Assembly (NCBI RefSeq): GCF_907165205.1
Contig: NC_058193.1
Coordinates: 33,617,521 to 33,681,520, forward strand
Source: Coccinella septempunctata
Taxonomy: Eukaryota; Arthropoda; Insecta; Coleoptera; Coccinellidae
Length of the DNA: 64,000 nt
Direction: 5' to 3'
This document shows, one piece after another, positions 36,555-48,133 of the stretch. Each line of letters begins with the position of its first letter. Positions within the stretch are counted from its first letter, which is position 1. The notes beneath the pieces are model-generated. The model ran no database searches, had not been told where the DNA came from, and saw only the letters and a list, made by a program, of their open reading frames with translations. The position numbers and the translations under genes are program-made.

Positions 36555-39500
36555 ATGGCTGCTTACATAAATCGCACAATATCTTTGATGTCTGGGGATG
36601 GACCCCACAATAGAACCATAGCTCCTATAGTGGATCCCAGAACTACCAGGCAGTTGACTGATAATTCACCTTTACAGATTTTCGTTAAAGCCAAAAAGAA
36701 AATCAATGATATCTTTATAGAAATTGAGGACTATGTGAAAGATACAGTCGAGTATATGCACGGTATGAAAAGAATATCATGAATTATTGGATTTTGCTGA
36801 TTTGTTCTTCCATTTGTTGTATTTTTGTTTTTAGAGATCGAAAAACAAAAAGAGATTGTAAACTCTGAAAAAGTCAAACAAACCGAGGATTTTGTGAGCA
36901 GGGTTCATGGTATCAGAGATGTACTCAGCAGAGATCACATGAAGGTTGCATTTTTTGGCAGGACATCGAATGGAAAAAGCTCTGTCATAAATGCTATGTT
37001 GAGAGATAAAGTACTGCCAAGTGGAATTGGACATACAACAAACTGCTTCCTGCAGGTACTCTTTCTTGCCATGAAAATAACAAATTGCCTACAGCTCCTT
37101 CTGTTAAGGTTGAAGGTTCTCCAACAGATGAACCATACCTAATCCTCGAGGGTTCTGAGGAACATTGTGCGGTTGATTCAGTAGGTCAGTTAGCTCACGC
37201 TTTGTGCAAGGAGAAACTGAACGAAAACCAACTGGTACGAGTATTTTGGCCAAGGAACAGATGCTTGCTCTTGAGAGATGATGTTGTATTTGTGGATTCG
37301 CCAGGTGTTGATGTCACACCGAATCTGGACGAGTGGATCGACAAGTACTGTTTGGATGCGGACGTCTTTGTGTTGGTTGCTAATGCTGAATCCACACTTA
37401 TGGTTACGGTAAGTAATATTCATCATAAGGAAAATTCAGAGTATTATTATCATTATACAGATATTGTGTATATATTCCATCTTTTCCAAAAAATTTTCAG
37501 GAAAAAAATTTCTTCCACAAAGTTTCTACTCGTCTGTCCAAGCCGAACATTTTCATTCTCAACAACAGGTGGGATGCCTCTGCAAATGAGCCTGAATATC
37601 TAGATCAGGTAAGTAGCCAAGGGCAAATTTATTTCATTTTATTCATGCTTTGTATACAAGGTTTATACATAACAAGCGCCTATAAGATCTACAGGAGCTG
37701 GCGCTTGTTACAAAGAACATTACAATTTTTTTATTAGTAGAAGCATCCTGATTCATCCTTGTAAACAATGAAAAAGTACATGAAACTATATTTGAAGAAA
37801 ATATCTCACATTTTTTGTTTGCCTTGCAATGCTTATTTGACCTTTTTTCACATAACTTTATACATATTTGCTTTTCACCTTCTTCAAGATACACATATAG
37901 AAAAGCAAATAATCTATGCTTAAGGCTTTCACATTATGTTTGTAACTTAACTTTTGATGTAATAATGAATATATTTTTACATAAGCTTTGCAACGAACAG
38001 GAAGAGGTGAGTTTCATTCATTTCATTCTGAAAAAATGCTGAAAAAACTAGTCAGGTCTAGAAAAGTAGTGAATTATTCGAAATCATGTATTAACAATAG
38101 GTTTTTTATCTTAATTTGACTATAAATGAAGAACATACTAAAAAAATTACAAATTTTGAAAAAATCTGGGAAACACGATTCTTGATAATGTCGAATACTG
38201 CTGTTTCTTGAACATCTTCTAATTACCACAGGTGAAGAGGCAACATCAAGACAGAGCTGTTGATTTTCTGGTCAAAGAGCTCAAAGTGTGCTCCCAGAAA
38301 GAAGCAGACGAACGTATCTTCTTCATATCTGCGAAGGAAGCCCTCCAAGCTAGATTAGCCGAAAGGGGTCAGACGGCCACGACTCCTTTCACTGAAGGAT
38401 TCCAAACCAGATATTTCGAGTTTCAAGATTTCGAAAGGAAGTTCGAAGAATGTATATCGAAAAGCGCGGTCAAAACGAAGTTCGAACAACACTCGCAGAG
38501 GGGTAAACTCATAGCCACGTGAGTTGGAAACCGATGGAAATTGATTAATTTTTGGTAACCTACATTTTTTTTACAGCCAGTTGCGCGAGATTCTTGATAG
38601 TATATACAGCGACGCCCAGAAATTGAGGGATGATAAATTGAATAAGAGGAAAGAATTGCAGGATAAAATAAACTACACGGAGCAACAACTGATGATTATT
38701 ACCCAAGAAATGAAACAGAAGATCCACCATATGGTGGAAGATGTCGAACAGCGGGTCTCCAAAGCCCTCAATGATGAAATAAGACGTTTGAGTACTTTGG
38801 TGGACGAGTTCAACCTACCCTTCCACTCTGACGCTTTAGTTTTGAACGTTTACAAGAAGGAACTTCATTCTCATGTCGAGGCGGGGTTGGGCTCTAACTT
38901 GAGGGCCAGATTATCAACGGCCCTAGCCATGAACATGGAGGCAAGCCAGAGGGAGATGACGGAGAGGATGGAGAGCATAATACCGGATAAGAACAAGGCC
39001 AACGCCTCCTTGATTCTACCCCGAAGACAACCGTTTGAGATTTTGTACAGGCTGAACTGCGATAACCTCTGCGCCGATTTTCACGAGGATTTGGAATTTA
39101 GGTTTTCCTGGGGTTTGACGTCTATGATCCAAAGGTGAGGTGTCGTGGTTGATTTTTCGTTTTTTTTTAATTTTTTTTCGATTCAGATTTGCTAGCGGTG
39201 GATCAGGTCTGTTGACGCTTAAGAACAAGAAGGACAGCCCCCATAATTCTATAGTGCCAAGCACTCCCACCGACATGGTGGATACGAGTAGACTTTTTTA
39301 CCAGCCTTCCGTAGCAGACGATTGGTCTCTTATTTCAAGAATAGCGATGCTTGGAGTCAGTTCGCAGGGTACCATGGGCGGTTTACTACTGGCTGGTTTT
39401 CTCTTCAAAACCGTCGGTTGGAGGATAGTTGTTGTCACTGGTGGTATATACGGTTGTCTTTACCTGTACGAGAGGCTGACATGGACAAATAAGGCCAAGG

Positions 39501-40101
39501 AGAAGTCTTTCAAAAAGCAATATGTCGGACATGCGACCAGGAAGTTGAGGATGATCGTGGACTTAACATCTGCCAACTGCAGTCACCAGGTGAGTTGTAA
39601 TAGATTGATTTTCAGGCTGCTTTCGAAGGTCAGTCTTTTTTCATCAGAAACTGGTCAAAATAAACTTTATCACCTATACAAAACTTTCATAATCTTTATA
39701 TTTCGATTAATTTTACACCATGGCAGATAAAGATTCATTTGGGTAAAAAAAAATTGTAAAAAATTCAAAATAACTTGTTCGAAGCTGTCCCCATTAGTTT
39801 GATGTCCGCCTAGGGTTGTTTGACGCGATGGTTATTGCGCTGTTGCCAGATCGAAACAGAGTGGTAGATCCCCATTTATTCCTTGCAGGTTCAACAAGAA
39901 CTGAGTGGTACCTTTGCGAGGTTATGCCACTTGGTGGACGAAGCTACTGGTGACATGGACACGCAATTGAAGAAGCTAGAACACGAGGCCGCCACCCTTG
40001 AAAACGCTGCCAGTAGAGCGAAAGTTCTTAGAAATAAGGCCAATTATTTGGCGCATGAATTGGAACTTTTCGAAGACGCTTATTTGAAAACTCACCATTG
40101 A
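36555..40101 (+). CDS. Marf: Mitofusin (Marf), outer mitochondrial membrane fusion GTPase, 765 aa, 8 exons
   Basis: Dynamin-family GTPase that tethers and fuses outer mitochondrial membranes. Exons are 36555-36762, 36835-37055, 37109-37408, 37501-37608, 38232-38518, 38577-39134, 39187-39589 and 39889-40101, in phase. GTPase motifs are visible: G1 GRTSNGKSS (about 111-119), G2 threonines in GIGHTTNC, G3 DSPGVD (about 206-211) and G4 NNRWD (about 264-268). A coiled-coil HR1 lies in exon 6. A double membrane anchor spans about 620-655 (GGLLLAGFLFKTVGW, IVVVTGGIYGCLYL). The C-terminal HR2 coiled coil (LKKLEHEAATLENAASRAK) fills the last exon. Length agrees with insect Marf. Intron 2 is only 53 bp and ends in TTAAG, chosen because it keeps frame and the conserved CFLQ-VEGS junction. 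Viperin lies tail-to-tail downstream. Confidence 0.95.
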
Positions 40102-41031
40102 TGAGCGCGGTTGCATAGTAGTTTTTATATTGTTATATCATTAAGATTCAAATGTCTGAAGTAATAATTATTTATTGATTATACATTTCCGAAGAAAAGA
40201 CTCTATTAAATCAATTATGACCAGGAATTATTTGGACATACAGATTAATTTAAAAAAACCAAATAAAACAATCTTAACTCATTGAAATATGATGAACAGA
40301 TAATACATATTCTCGAAATTCGAGAGCTCTCAGTATCTTCTATCAAAATTCAATCACATATTCAGATAAGGTAAATAACATCTAACAAATGTTATTGTTA
40401 CTCTTATTTCTATTCAAATGAATCAATTGATGAAAGTTACCATATATTTTCGAGTTTTTCAATATATTTCTAAATTTATCCCTATAAGGAACGAAAATTT
40501 TCAATCGATTATAGTGTGTTGTTGGATCTTAAATTTTTTTTAATAATCAGAATGTTGCATTGTTTACTATTCTCGCGATAATCTGAAATCGTTGGTTGAT
40601 GATGAAAGAATTCATTCAACTATTCTGAATTAGATTTCTAGCTAGAAGTTGTTCGAAGTGAAAAAAAGTGATTGACAAAGAAAAATATACAAATAACTGA
40701 AATTTTCCCATCATTTGTGTATAATTAGTTTGTTGATGTAAATAAATGAAATTCTTGTTTTAATCAGTTTTATTGCAAACTCCTTAAAAAATACATATTT
40801 CATCAGTCTTCTTGGAATAATACGAAAAATAATGCATGAGGTAAGAGAATCTAGTCTAATGTAAACTAAAACAAAACTCAACTATGTTCCTAAGAAGCTA
40901 AAGAAATAATTAAAAAGATTGTTTAATTAAGTAATTAATGCCTTGACGTATTCAACTCAAGCTGAAATGAAAAATTGATATGACATGGACTTTTCTTCAG
41001 GTATTGTAGCATGTAGAACATCATCTGTCCA
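40102..41031. other. Intergenic between convergent mitofusin and viperin 3' ends
   Basis: 930 bp, very AT-rich, without coding. AATAAA-type signals occur near 40261 and 40740 (plus) and a TTTTATT complement near 40768 (minus), so the two 3' UTRs may come close or overlap. Confidence 0.5.
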
Positions 41032-43179
41032 TTACCAGTCCAAGGAATTGGCTTCTTTGGACCACTTATATATTCCACCTCTTTTTTTGAACATGACCTC
41101 GTCAAATCCAGAAAACTTCAAGGCGTTCTTCACGCCAATATCCAAAATAGATTTCGACGGGATTTTTGAACCGCCGCGACAGTCTAAGAATCTCATCTAA
41201 AAGTTATTTATAAATTAATTATTTTCTTACAAGGAATCCAGAATTTTTTTTTTTTGTGATATAACATTCATTTCGTGGAAAAACTCACATATTCGTCCAA
41301 AATCAAATAACTATTCTGCATTTTAACGTTGGATTCGGGAACCAAGCAAACAAGTTCTTGGTGGACTCTCAAAAATTTATCAAAGGTTTCATCATCAATG
41401 TAAAATTGCTCAGCATTTCTAAGAGCATCAGGTCCTGCATTTTCACCATCAATCAGAAGACATTGAAATACTTTCCATCTGAAAATTGAGTGGCATACTT
41501 TAGAAATTTGAAGGATAGTAGATAACAATCAACAAACATACCTTATTGGATTCAATTCTCTGATTTTTTCCACCATATCTTCATCGCAGTTCAAACTGTT
41601 AACCACTGTGTTTATTTTGAATAACACATTGTACTGAGAGCACCATTTCTTCACTTTATACAATTGCGCGATGTGATTTTTCGTTCCTTGTCCCCTTCCG
41701 ATGGCCTATAATTAAAATAAATAATGGAAAATGGTGGGTTATGCTCCAAAAATTTATGAATACACACCTTGTTCGTTTCTTCGTCAAAAGAGTCGCATGA
41801 TATAGCTAAAATATCCAAATATTTGCCATAATTTTTGAACCAATTCTCAGTTATCAAGGAACCATTGGAGACTATAGTCACTGACGCCAATTTCAAGTTT
41901 TGTTTGCAATATTTCACCATTTCTCCCAAATGATTGCCCTTCAGAGGCATGAACGGCTCCCCACCGCTGAAATTGATTTTTTCCATGCCTAAAAATATTG
42001 GTATTGAAGAAATTAACAAAGTATATAGGTATCGTCCTGAGTTCAATATTAAAAAATTGCGAATTCAGATGCTCTTTATTTGTAGTTAAGGAATGGATAT
42101 CTTGTTGGAGACAAAGAAAATTGGGATGAGCTCTGAATAAGCAGTATATATTAAAAAAAAATTCCTCGAGAAGTAAATTGCAGACGTCTATATGCTATTA
42201 CATATAATTTAAGTCATTAACTGTTGAGCGATATGTATTATATCAGCCTTTAATCATGGCCCTAATCTGAATTTGAAGGTCATTTCGTAAAATTTCTACT
42301 TTTTAGCCATGAATATTCACGTGTAAGTTGTTGCATTGGTGTTTATTCATATATCGTGAATTCCTACCAAATTGCATCATCGCTAATCATTCTAATCTGA
42401 TCGCCTAAAAACGCTGCAAATGCGAAAGAATGCAAGTTCTTGGCTATATATCAAAGTTGATATTAATCTAAATATTGACTGAGAACTTTATTAGGTACTT
42501 TTAATAAAAATCCTATTCCTGCACTATAAATAAACCTACGTGTATTTTAATAATTTTTTATTTCAAATATTGAATTGTTATTCACACACGACAAGAACAG
42601 GCTCAGAAAACAACTTGATGTTAAAAATTGAGTATATTTTAATACTTAATGGTTTATTTGCGATTCTGAATTTATCAAAAGAAATTTCTGCATTTTTTCG
42701 GACTTTTTTTCTCAACAACGCAATTCTCCCTCAATGGAAAGTAAGTATGCTCCTTTGTATATTAATCCCTCAAGAAATTTAAAAGATGGAAGCAAAAAAG
42801 CACGTCTCTTGAATAAATATTTTCCAAATAATCGCAAGAACAGAAATAGGTTGCCTTGATAAAACGAAAGAGTAACTGTTACCCTTATTATTGCGCAATA
42901 ATAATGTGAAAACTTACCAGCTTTTTTTAGCATCTTCAAACCAATAATCGCATTTTCTAAATCTAACATGAAAGAAGTTTTTGCCGTATGGAAGCAAAAA
43001 CCGCAACTGTAATTGCATATTCTGGTGAAATGATAATTAACACTTTTTGGAATAATTTCTTGAGGTTCTAAAGAATGATTATTTTTCCTTGTTAATTGTA
43101 ACGCAGGTTTTATTATATCCACGAGGAAAAGTTTCAAACGACTCCACCACATAACTGCGAATAATAGAAATTCTTTCAT
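41032..43179 (-). CDS. RSAD2: Viperin (RSAD2), radical-SAM antiviral enzyme, 333 aa, 5 exons
   Basis: In vertebrates viperin uses S-adenosylmethionine and a 4Fe-4S cluster to turn CTP into the chain terminator ddhCTP and sits on ER and lipid droplets. Exons are 43179-42918, 41988-41768, 41705-41542, 41478-41289 and 41196-41032, in phase. An N-terminal hydrophobic or amphipathic stretch (FLLFAVMWWSRLKLFLVDII, residues 4-23) is followed by the cluster motif CNYSCGFC (Cys55, 59, 62). Next come NFSGGEPF, the SAM-binding VSNGSL, LAISCDSFDEE, FKIN, WKVFQCLLIDGEN, and the family-specific C-terminal block with SGFDEVMF and a final LDW. All signature segments are kept and no frame breaks are seen. An in-frame ATG at 43272 would add 31 residues; 43179 is preferred because the amphipathic helix then starts the protein. 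Intron 1 is 929 bp. Confidence 0.93.
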
Positions 43180-43775
43180 TTTAGCGCTGAAAAATTTCCA
43201 ATAATTCACACTTGAAACTATGTATATAGCTTGCACACTTCGTGAAAAACAATGAAATACGAGATCATGCAACGATATTTATATCTAGGCAGAATATTAA
43301 GCGAATTTATAAATAGGGACTTCACCAGGTTCCGTAATTTTTCGAGATTTCCGTCATTTTCAATATCCCTTTTCATATCTAATCGATCAACGAGATTATG
43401 ATTTTCTATTTACGATATATATTTTTTTTTATATAGACGTTGCATTTATTTCGCTGAAAAATCGATATTTGAAGACGGAAATTTCGAATTTCTGTATTTC
43501 CCCGCATCATTAATCCATAGCAGTCTAGCCAACGCAAATTTTTCTTAGTGTCTTCTGTTTGGCACTGCTGCGGATGGAACTGTCATAATAACCTAACCTA
43601 TAACTTAACGTCAAAGTAATTAAACAAATAAAAATGTGAAACCAAAACTTGAACGGAGATACCAAGGCCAGTATAGAGAAGATTCAAAATGTGTATGATA
43701 TTCAGTAATAGCTCATAATTGAACCGTTTATTGCGATAAATGAGTCATCAACCTATTTTTGTTTTCCCCTAAAAA
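43180..43775. promoter_or_regulatory. Shared divergent promoter region, viperin / IPPK
   Basis: Only 596 bp separate the inferred viperin start (minus) and the IPPK start (plus), so both promoters must lie here or in upstream exons. An AACCTAACCTATAAC stretch lies near 43594. I could not identify a convincing TATA box or initiator, or a clear immune (NF-kB or STAT) site by eye. Confidence 0.45.
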
Positions 43776-45603
43776 ATGGTTGAACTTGATTGTTTTAAGA
43801 TACCAAACGATTGGGAATATAGGGGTGAAGGTAATTGCCATGTAGTGCTAGGGCTTCCTGCCTTGAAGAAAGTCCTTCGTATACGAAAAAGAGATAAGCC
43901 TAAGACTCTCCTTCAATGGCTGAGTTATATCTTTGAAAGTTTTTTGTGGTGGTTGTTCAATGTTGAAGTGGCTGCGGAATATAGAGATTTGCTCTTCTAT
44001 TTGAACATAATGAGGCCTATGTTGGGGTATACTTACACTTCTGATGCGAAACAAGTTAAATTGTACCGGGAAGAAGTGAACCGAATTGAAGATCAAATAT
44101 CAAAGCTACGACCAGGTAATGAGCCTAACAAATTTCATATATCTGTGTTTAATCATTGAATCAATTGTTGCTGTGGATTATTATATAAAACATGGAATTC
44201 AGAATTCAGGAAGCATAAAAAACTTCATTTTGGAAGAGCTACATTATTCCAAGATTTTACTATGTTGCCTTTTGAGCATTCAATGTTCGAACTGACTGAG
44301 CATACTTTTGCGATTGAGATTAAACCCAAAAAGGGTTGGACCCCATTTAGTGAAAGAAGTTTTCCGGAATGTATATTTTGTATGAATCAGTTCATGAAAG
44401 TGAGTATTTCACAAGATGTAGGTAATTTATGGTTCTACATTCATCACACTTTTTTTAGCTGAAAGGAAAAAAGATAACTAAAAGGAGTAATTATTGTCCA
44501 AGAGATCTTTTCTCAGGGTGAGTGTATAAAAAGTTTTCAATTTTTTTAATGTTTTCAAAGGAAGTGTTAGTTTATGTCCAAGTATGCAACATTTCTTGAA
44601 AGATTTATAGTATGAGAAGTTGGAATAGATTTTCTTGTAAAACAAATTCGTCGAGATTGAAGATTCAAAATAAATCATAAAGATTCAATATGATTTTGAA
44701 CCATCTGTTGTATGATATTATTTTTAGAGATGAAATACGAATGATTAAAGCCATATTAGCCTTAGTGGATAATCCTCAGAATAATTTGTGTATTTTTAAA
44801 GATGGACAAAAAGTGTATGATGAGAATAGTGCCAAATGCGAGATTACTCCAGTATTGGAGGACCTGTTTCAGAATTATTCGGAGAAAAAAGAGGAGTAAG
44901 AAAAAAATATTTTTTTCGAAACAGGTTTTTAATATTGGATCATTTGAAGGTTACTAAGTGATTTTGCATATTTGCTATTCCAATGTCTCACCAAGCCTTT
45001 TGAGACTCAACCAGATTGTAGTGCAAAGTTATTCTGCAAATGGGACATGATAATACAGGGAGATTCTTTATCAAAAGGCTGTATTTTAGAAAAAATTTTA
45101 TCTGTGCAAATGATAGATGTTGAAGGGACCTCTTATTATAACAAACTTTCGAAAGTTCAAAACTCTGAGTGGGGATATGTTGAAAATATATTAAAAAGTT
45201 TAGATCCCACTAAGTGTGTCAAATGTTCTTTATGTACTTTGTCAAACACTACAACAACAATGAACGAGGAACTTGTCTTGTCCTTGTATTTGATTGCTGC
45301 CATTGCAAATGATTGCTCACTTATGGTTACTTTGAAGAAGATCAGGACTGATAATAATAGGTATGGTGTAATTAAAAAAAAAATTTCAACCCAGAAAGAG
45401 ATTTTATTTAAATAGGGATTTTTTAAATCAGTTCATTTTTCAGGAAGTGGTCTTCCATAGATAAAGTTGTACATTCCAAATTCGGTTCATTTTTGGTGAA
45501 TGTTGGAGTGTTTGATTTGTATCCCAAACCAATGTCAACCATAAGAAAACATGTCTTAAGAAACAGACAGTTGTTAGAATTATATGAGATCATGAAGGAG
45601 TGA
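43776..45603 (+). CDS. IPPK: Inositol-pentakisphosphate 2-kinase, 441 aa, 6 exons
   Basis: ATP-dependent kinase that adds the 2-phosphate to Ins(1,3,4,5,6)P5, giving InsP6 (phytate), in nucleus and cytosol. Exons are 43776-44115, 44203-44399, 44459-44517, 44728-44895, 44959-45360 and 45444-45603, in phase. The N-lobe has the hallmark WEYRGEGN (13-20) and VLRIRKRD. The centre has the conserved EIKPKKGW (152-159), a zinc-site region with CIFC (170-173) and NYCPRDLFSGD (190-200). The C-lobe has QNNLCIFKDG, the VQMIDVEG block (equivalent to VQMLDILDIEG) and the AIANDCSLMVTL catalytic-region motif. The length is slightly under vertebrate IPPK (about 490). The acceptor of exon 2 (GGAATTCAG) has a weak pyrimidine tract but is the one that preserves frame. 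Confidence 0.93.
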
Positions 45604-45714
45604 TATGGTGTACTTATAAAATCGTATTTTTAATTGTTGATTATATTTTCGAGGTTTACAAAGATTAATACAGTTATATAAACATAGTAGTAGTTTAATT
45701 TTTTTGACACACCA

Positions 45715-45821
45715 ATTACCTGCGATATAGTGGCCATTTTATTACCTGCGTATATGTTTGCCATTGTATTACCTGCGCATATGGCCGCCATTGTATCACC
45801 TGCGCATATGGCCGCCATTGT
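45715..45821. repeat. 27-bp minisatellite, 4 units, in the probable IPPK 3' UTR
   Basis: Units ATTACCTGCGCATATGGCC... begin at 45715, 45741, 45768 and 45795 (26, 27, 27, 27 bp); the last two differ by one base. It lies between the IPPK stop and the AATAAA at 45836, so it is likely transcribed in the 3' UTR. On the minus strand it reads as a repeated nine-residue peptide only because 27 is a multiple of three. Confidence 0.9.
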
Positions 45822-45835
45822 ATGGAGTTCGAGGA

Positions 45836-45841
45836 AATAAA
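45836..45841 (+). terminator. Candidate polyadenylation signal AATAAA for IPPK
   Basis: Canonical AATAAA 233 bp after the IPPK stop and just past the minisatellite. No transcript evidence is available, so another cleavage site is possible. Confidence 0.45.
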
Positions 45842-46170
45842 AGTTAAGATCAATTTTTCTCCATTATCATGATACCTTTGAATTTAAGTGCTTTTAAGGT
45901 TTCTCATAGTCTACGTCTATATCGCGAATAGTTCGGGATCATATATCAGTTCAAAATAGTCGGTCAAGGAAATTAATGGATATAGTAAATAGAGGGATGA
46001 ATGCAATATCCTAACATAATTTGTTTTTTCATACTGAAAGCCCTAGAGCCCCAGAGTTATCTCTATTGATTTATCACAAGTGATAAGTTCATCGTACCTA
46101 TCCTCAAATCACACAAAAATCTACAATATCACATTAGTATCGCTGGTTTGTCCTTGATCTTACGGCCTTT

Positions 46171-48133
46171 TTATGGCTTTGTCTTATCATCATGGGTTCT
46201 CAAATGCTTCCATAGATCAACCCTAGAATCACAAACTTTTTCGCAATGCTCACAAGCTAATTTTTTCTGATCGTTCACGTGTTTTACGTTGGTTTGTATG
46301 AGACTTTTCGTCCTTTCCTCTTGAATCATTTCTGAGGCATGTACTTTTTGTTTCTTATCACTATTTTTCATTTTCAAAGTAGGGGAGCGCTCAAGTGAAC
46401 TTCTCCCTAACAAATTTCTTTGTTGACATTCTGAAGTGCCCCATCCTTTCATTGAATTCACGTTGAAAAAGCAAAGCCTTTTAACTACTTCACTCTCCCA
46501 ATCTTTACTAATGTAGAAATGAGGAGAGTCTATCACATCCACCTTCACAGTATACGTTTTTCTTCCTGAAATAAGGGGGGTTTTGATTTTTTCAAGATGA
46601 GTATTTAGTTGTTACCTGCTTCAAGGGTGAAGGCATAATCTGATGGTAATTTTCCAGATTCGCCATGTTGATAGAGTTGGAAATCGTTGTAAGTTATAGG
46701 GTGTATTCTTTTCTCCTTGGCGCAGTAAACAAACCCCATTTTAAAACTGAAACAAGGACAAAGTAAGTAAGGATTAGTGCATAATATTTGGATCAAATGC
46801 AGGGGATTATGTTTTTGTCTATCTATTCATTTCAAATAGAGCGAAAAGTTAAAAGGAGGTTTTTGTCACAGCTTGAGGATAACACAGTTTGTGTCGATTT
46901 TTCTCTTTCTTATTTCATTAAAATGGCGCTGAATCAATACCTTGACATTGTTAAAGGAAAACAAAAATCTCCTACAGTAAATCTATCTCCATTTTCAGTA
47001 GAAAACATGTGTAAGTTGTATCTATGAACGTCCCTCCAATCGCCCTTATTTCCAAAACTTCGAATTCTATTACTATCCATATCTAAGTGGAAGGTTTCCC
47101 CATTAACTATCGCATACCCTTCAATACTTCCGTGTTGTTCGTACTGTGTTTGGCGATACCTGAAATATCCATGGTTAACATCGCCTTTGAAGAAGTTTGA
47201 ACCTTCTTACTCTTTGAGCAACTGGAAATATTCCCCGCTCCATCTCTCAAGTGCTATGCATTTTGCAGTGGTGAGAGGATCTGAATCATCTCCGTAATTT
47301 ATGATGGGAAAATTGGAGGTGTAGGTCATTTCTAGGTCTACTTCGAACGTTTTTGAGGGGATAGAGTTCTTTTTCATTTTACCCTGGTATTTTATTCTCC
47401 ATATCTTCATGGGCTCTATGCACTGGACCTTGAATGTTATGAATACAAAGGTTTAGGAAACAGAGCAACTTTTACAACATCTCTTGAGTGAGATGTTATA
47501 ATATTCAATCTTTATTGTAAATATTTAATGGAACCTACAGATAAACCCTCTGCTTCAAATCCCTCACAACTATCACTTTGGTACAAAGTGGTATCTGGCA
47601 ATTTCGCACTCTCCAGTAGTCCAATCTCTTCATTATTAATTTTTATGTAAATATACCCATCAATTAGTTTGTCCTTTCTTCGTGTCATGCCAACAATCAG
47701 ATGATTACCATCTTTATTAGCAGCATTGAAATGAACAGCATTTATGGCCTATAAAATAATTTTACTGATCAATTTTTAAGTCGAGCATTCTGAATTTTTT
47801 CAACCTGTTTATGAGGAGATAATTCTTGATTCCCCTCCAATTTTTCGTAGAATTTCAGTAAATCCTCTGGAGATTCGAGGGCTAATTTGATATTGTTAAT
47901 CAGCTGAAAATAATGTGAATTTAACAAATTTTCTACCTGCAGTATAGAACTTTCCATATACTCACCTTTTTTATATATAATACAATGAACATCAGAGTTA
48001 CTTTAAACCAGTAATACCCATTGGGTCTTTGGTAGACGTTGAAAATGGGTTCAGGATTATAATTCAACATATTATTCACTGCTATACCAATTATGGGGAC
48101 ACTTAAAATCAACAGATCAGTTATAACTTCCAT
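46171..48133 (-). CDS. Insect PEP-synthase-like N-terminal module protein with C-terminal C2H2 zinc finger, 479 aa, 7 exons
   Basis: Exons are 48133-47966, 47903-47805, 47748-47539, 47428-47211, 47159-46941, 46746-46616 and 46565-46171, all in phase. The N-terminus is hydrophobic (LLILSVPIIGIAVNNML, then FKVTLMFIVLYIKK), so membrane anchoring is likely. The middle matches, from memory, the non-catalytic module preceding the PEP/pyruvate-binding domain in insect PEP-synthase-like proteins: AVHFNAANKDGNHLIVGMTR, LPDTTLY, EPMKIWRIKYQG, ALERWSGEYF, QYEQHGSIEGY, GDWRDVHRYNLHMFSTENGD, MGFVYCAKEKRIHPI and SPHFYISKDWE...KGWGTSE. No PEP-binding or phosphotransfer domain follows. Instead the last exon runs without break into a basic linker and one C2H2 finger, CEHC-x12-HLRTH, then stops. 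Biochemical role unknown. The start at 48133 is the first ATG of that exon; upstream exons cannot be excluded. Confidence 0.75.

Noticed and set aside
43180..43272. 31-residue N-terminal extension of viperin from an upstream ATG
   Set aside because: Viperins begin with the amphipathic helix; the extension lacks similarity and the ATG at 43179 gives a typical length. It remains possible without transcript data.
43590..43615. AACCTAACCTA-like stretch resembling the insect telomere repeat
   Set aside because: Only about two degenerate units inside a promoter region; not a telomeric array.
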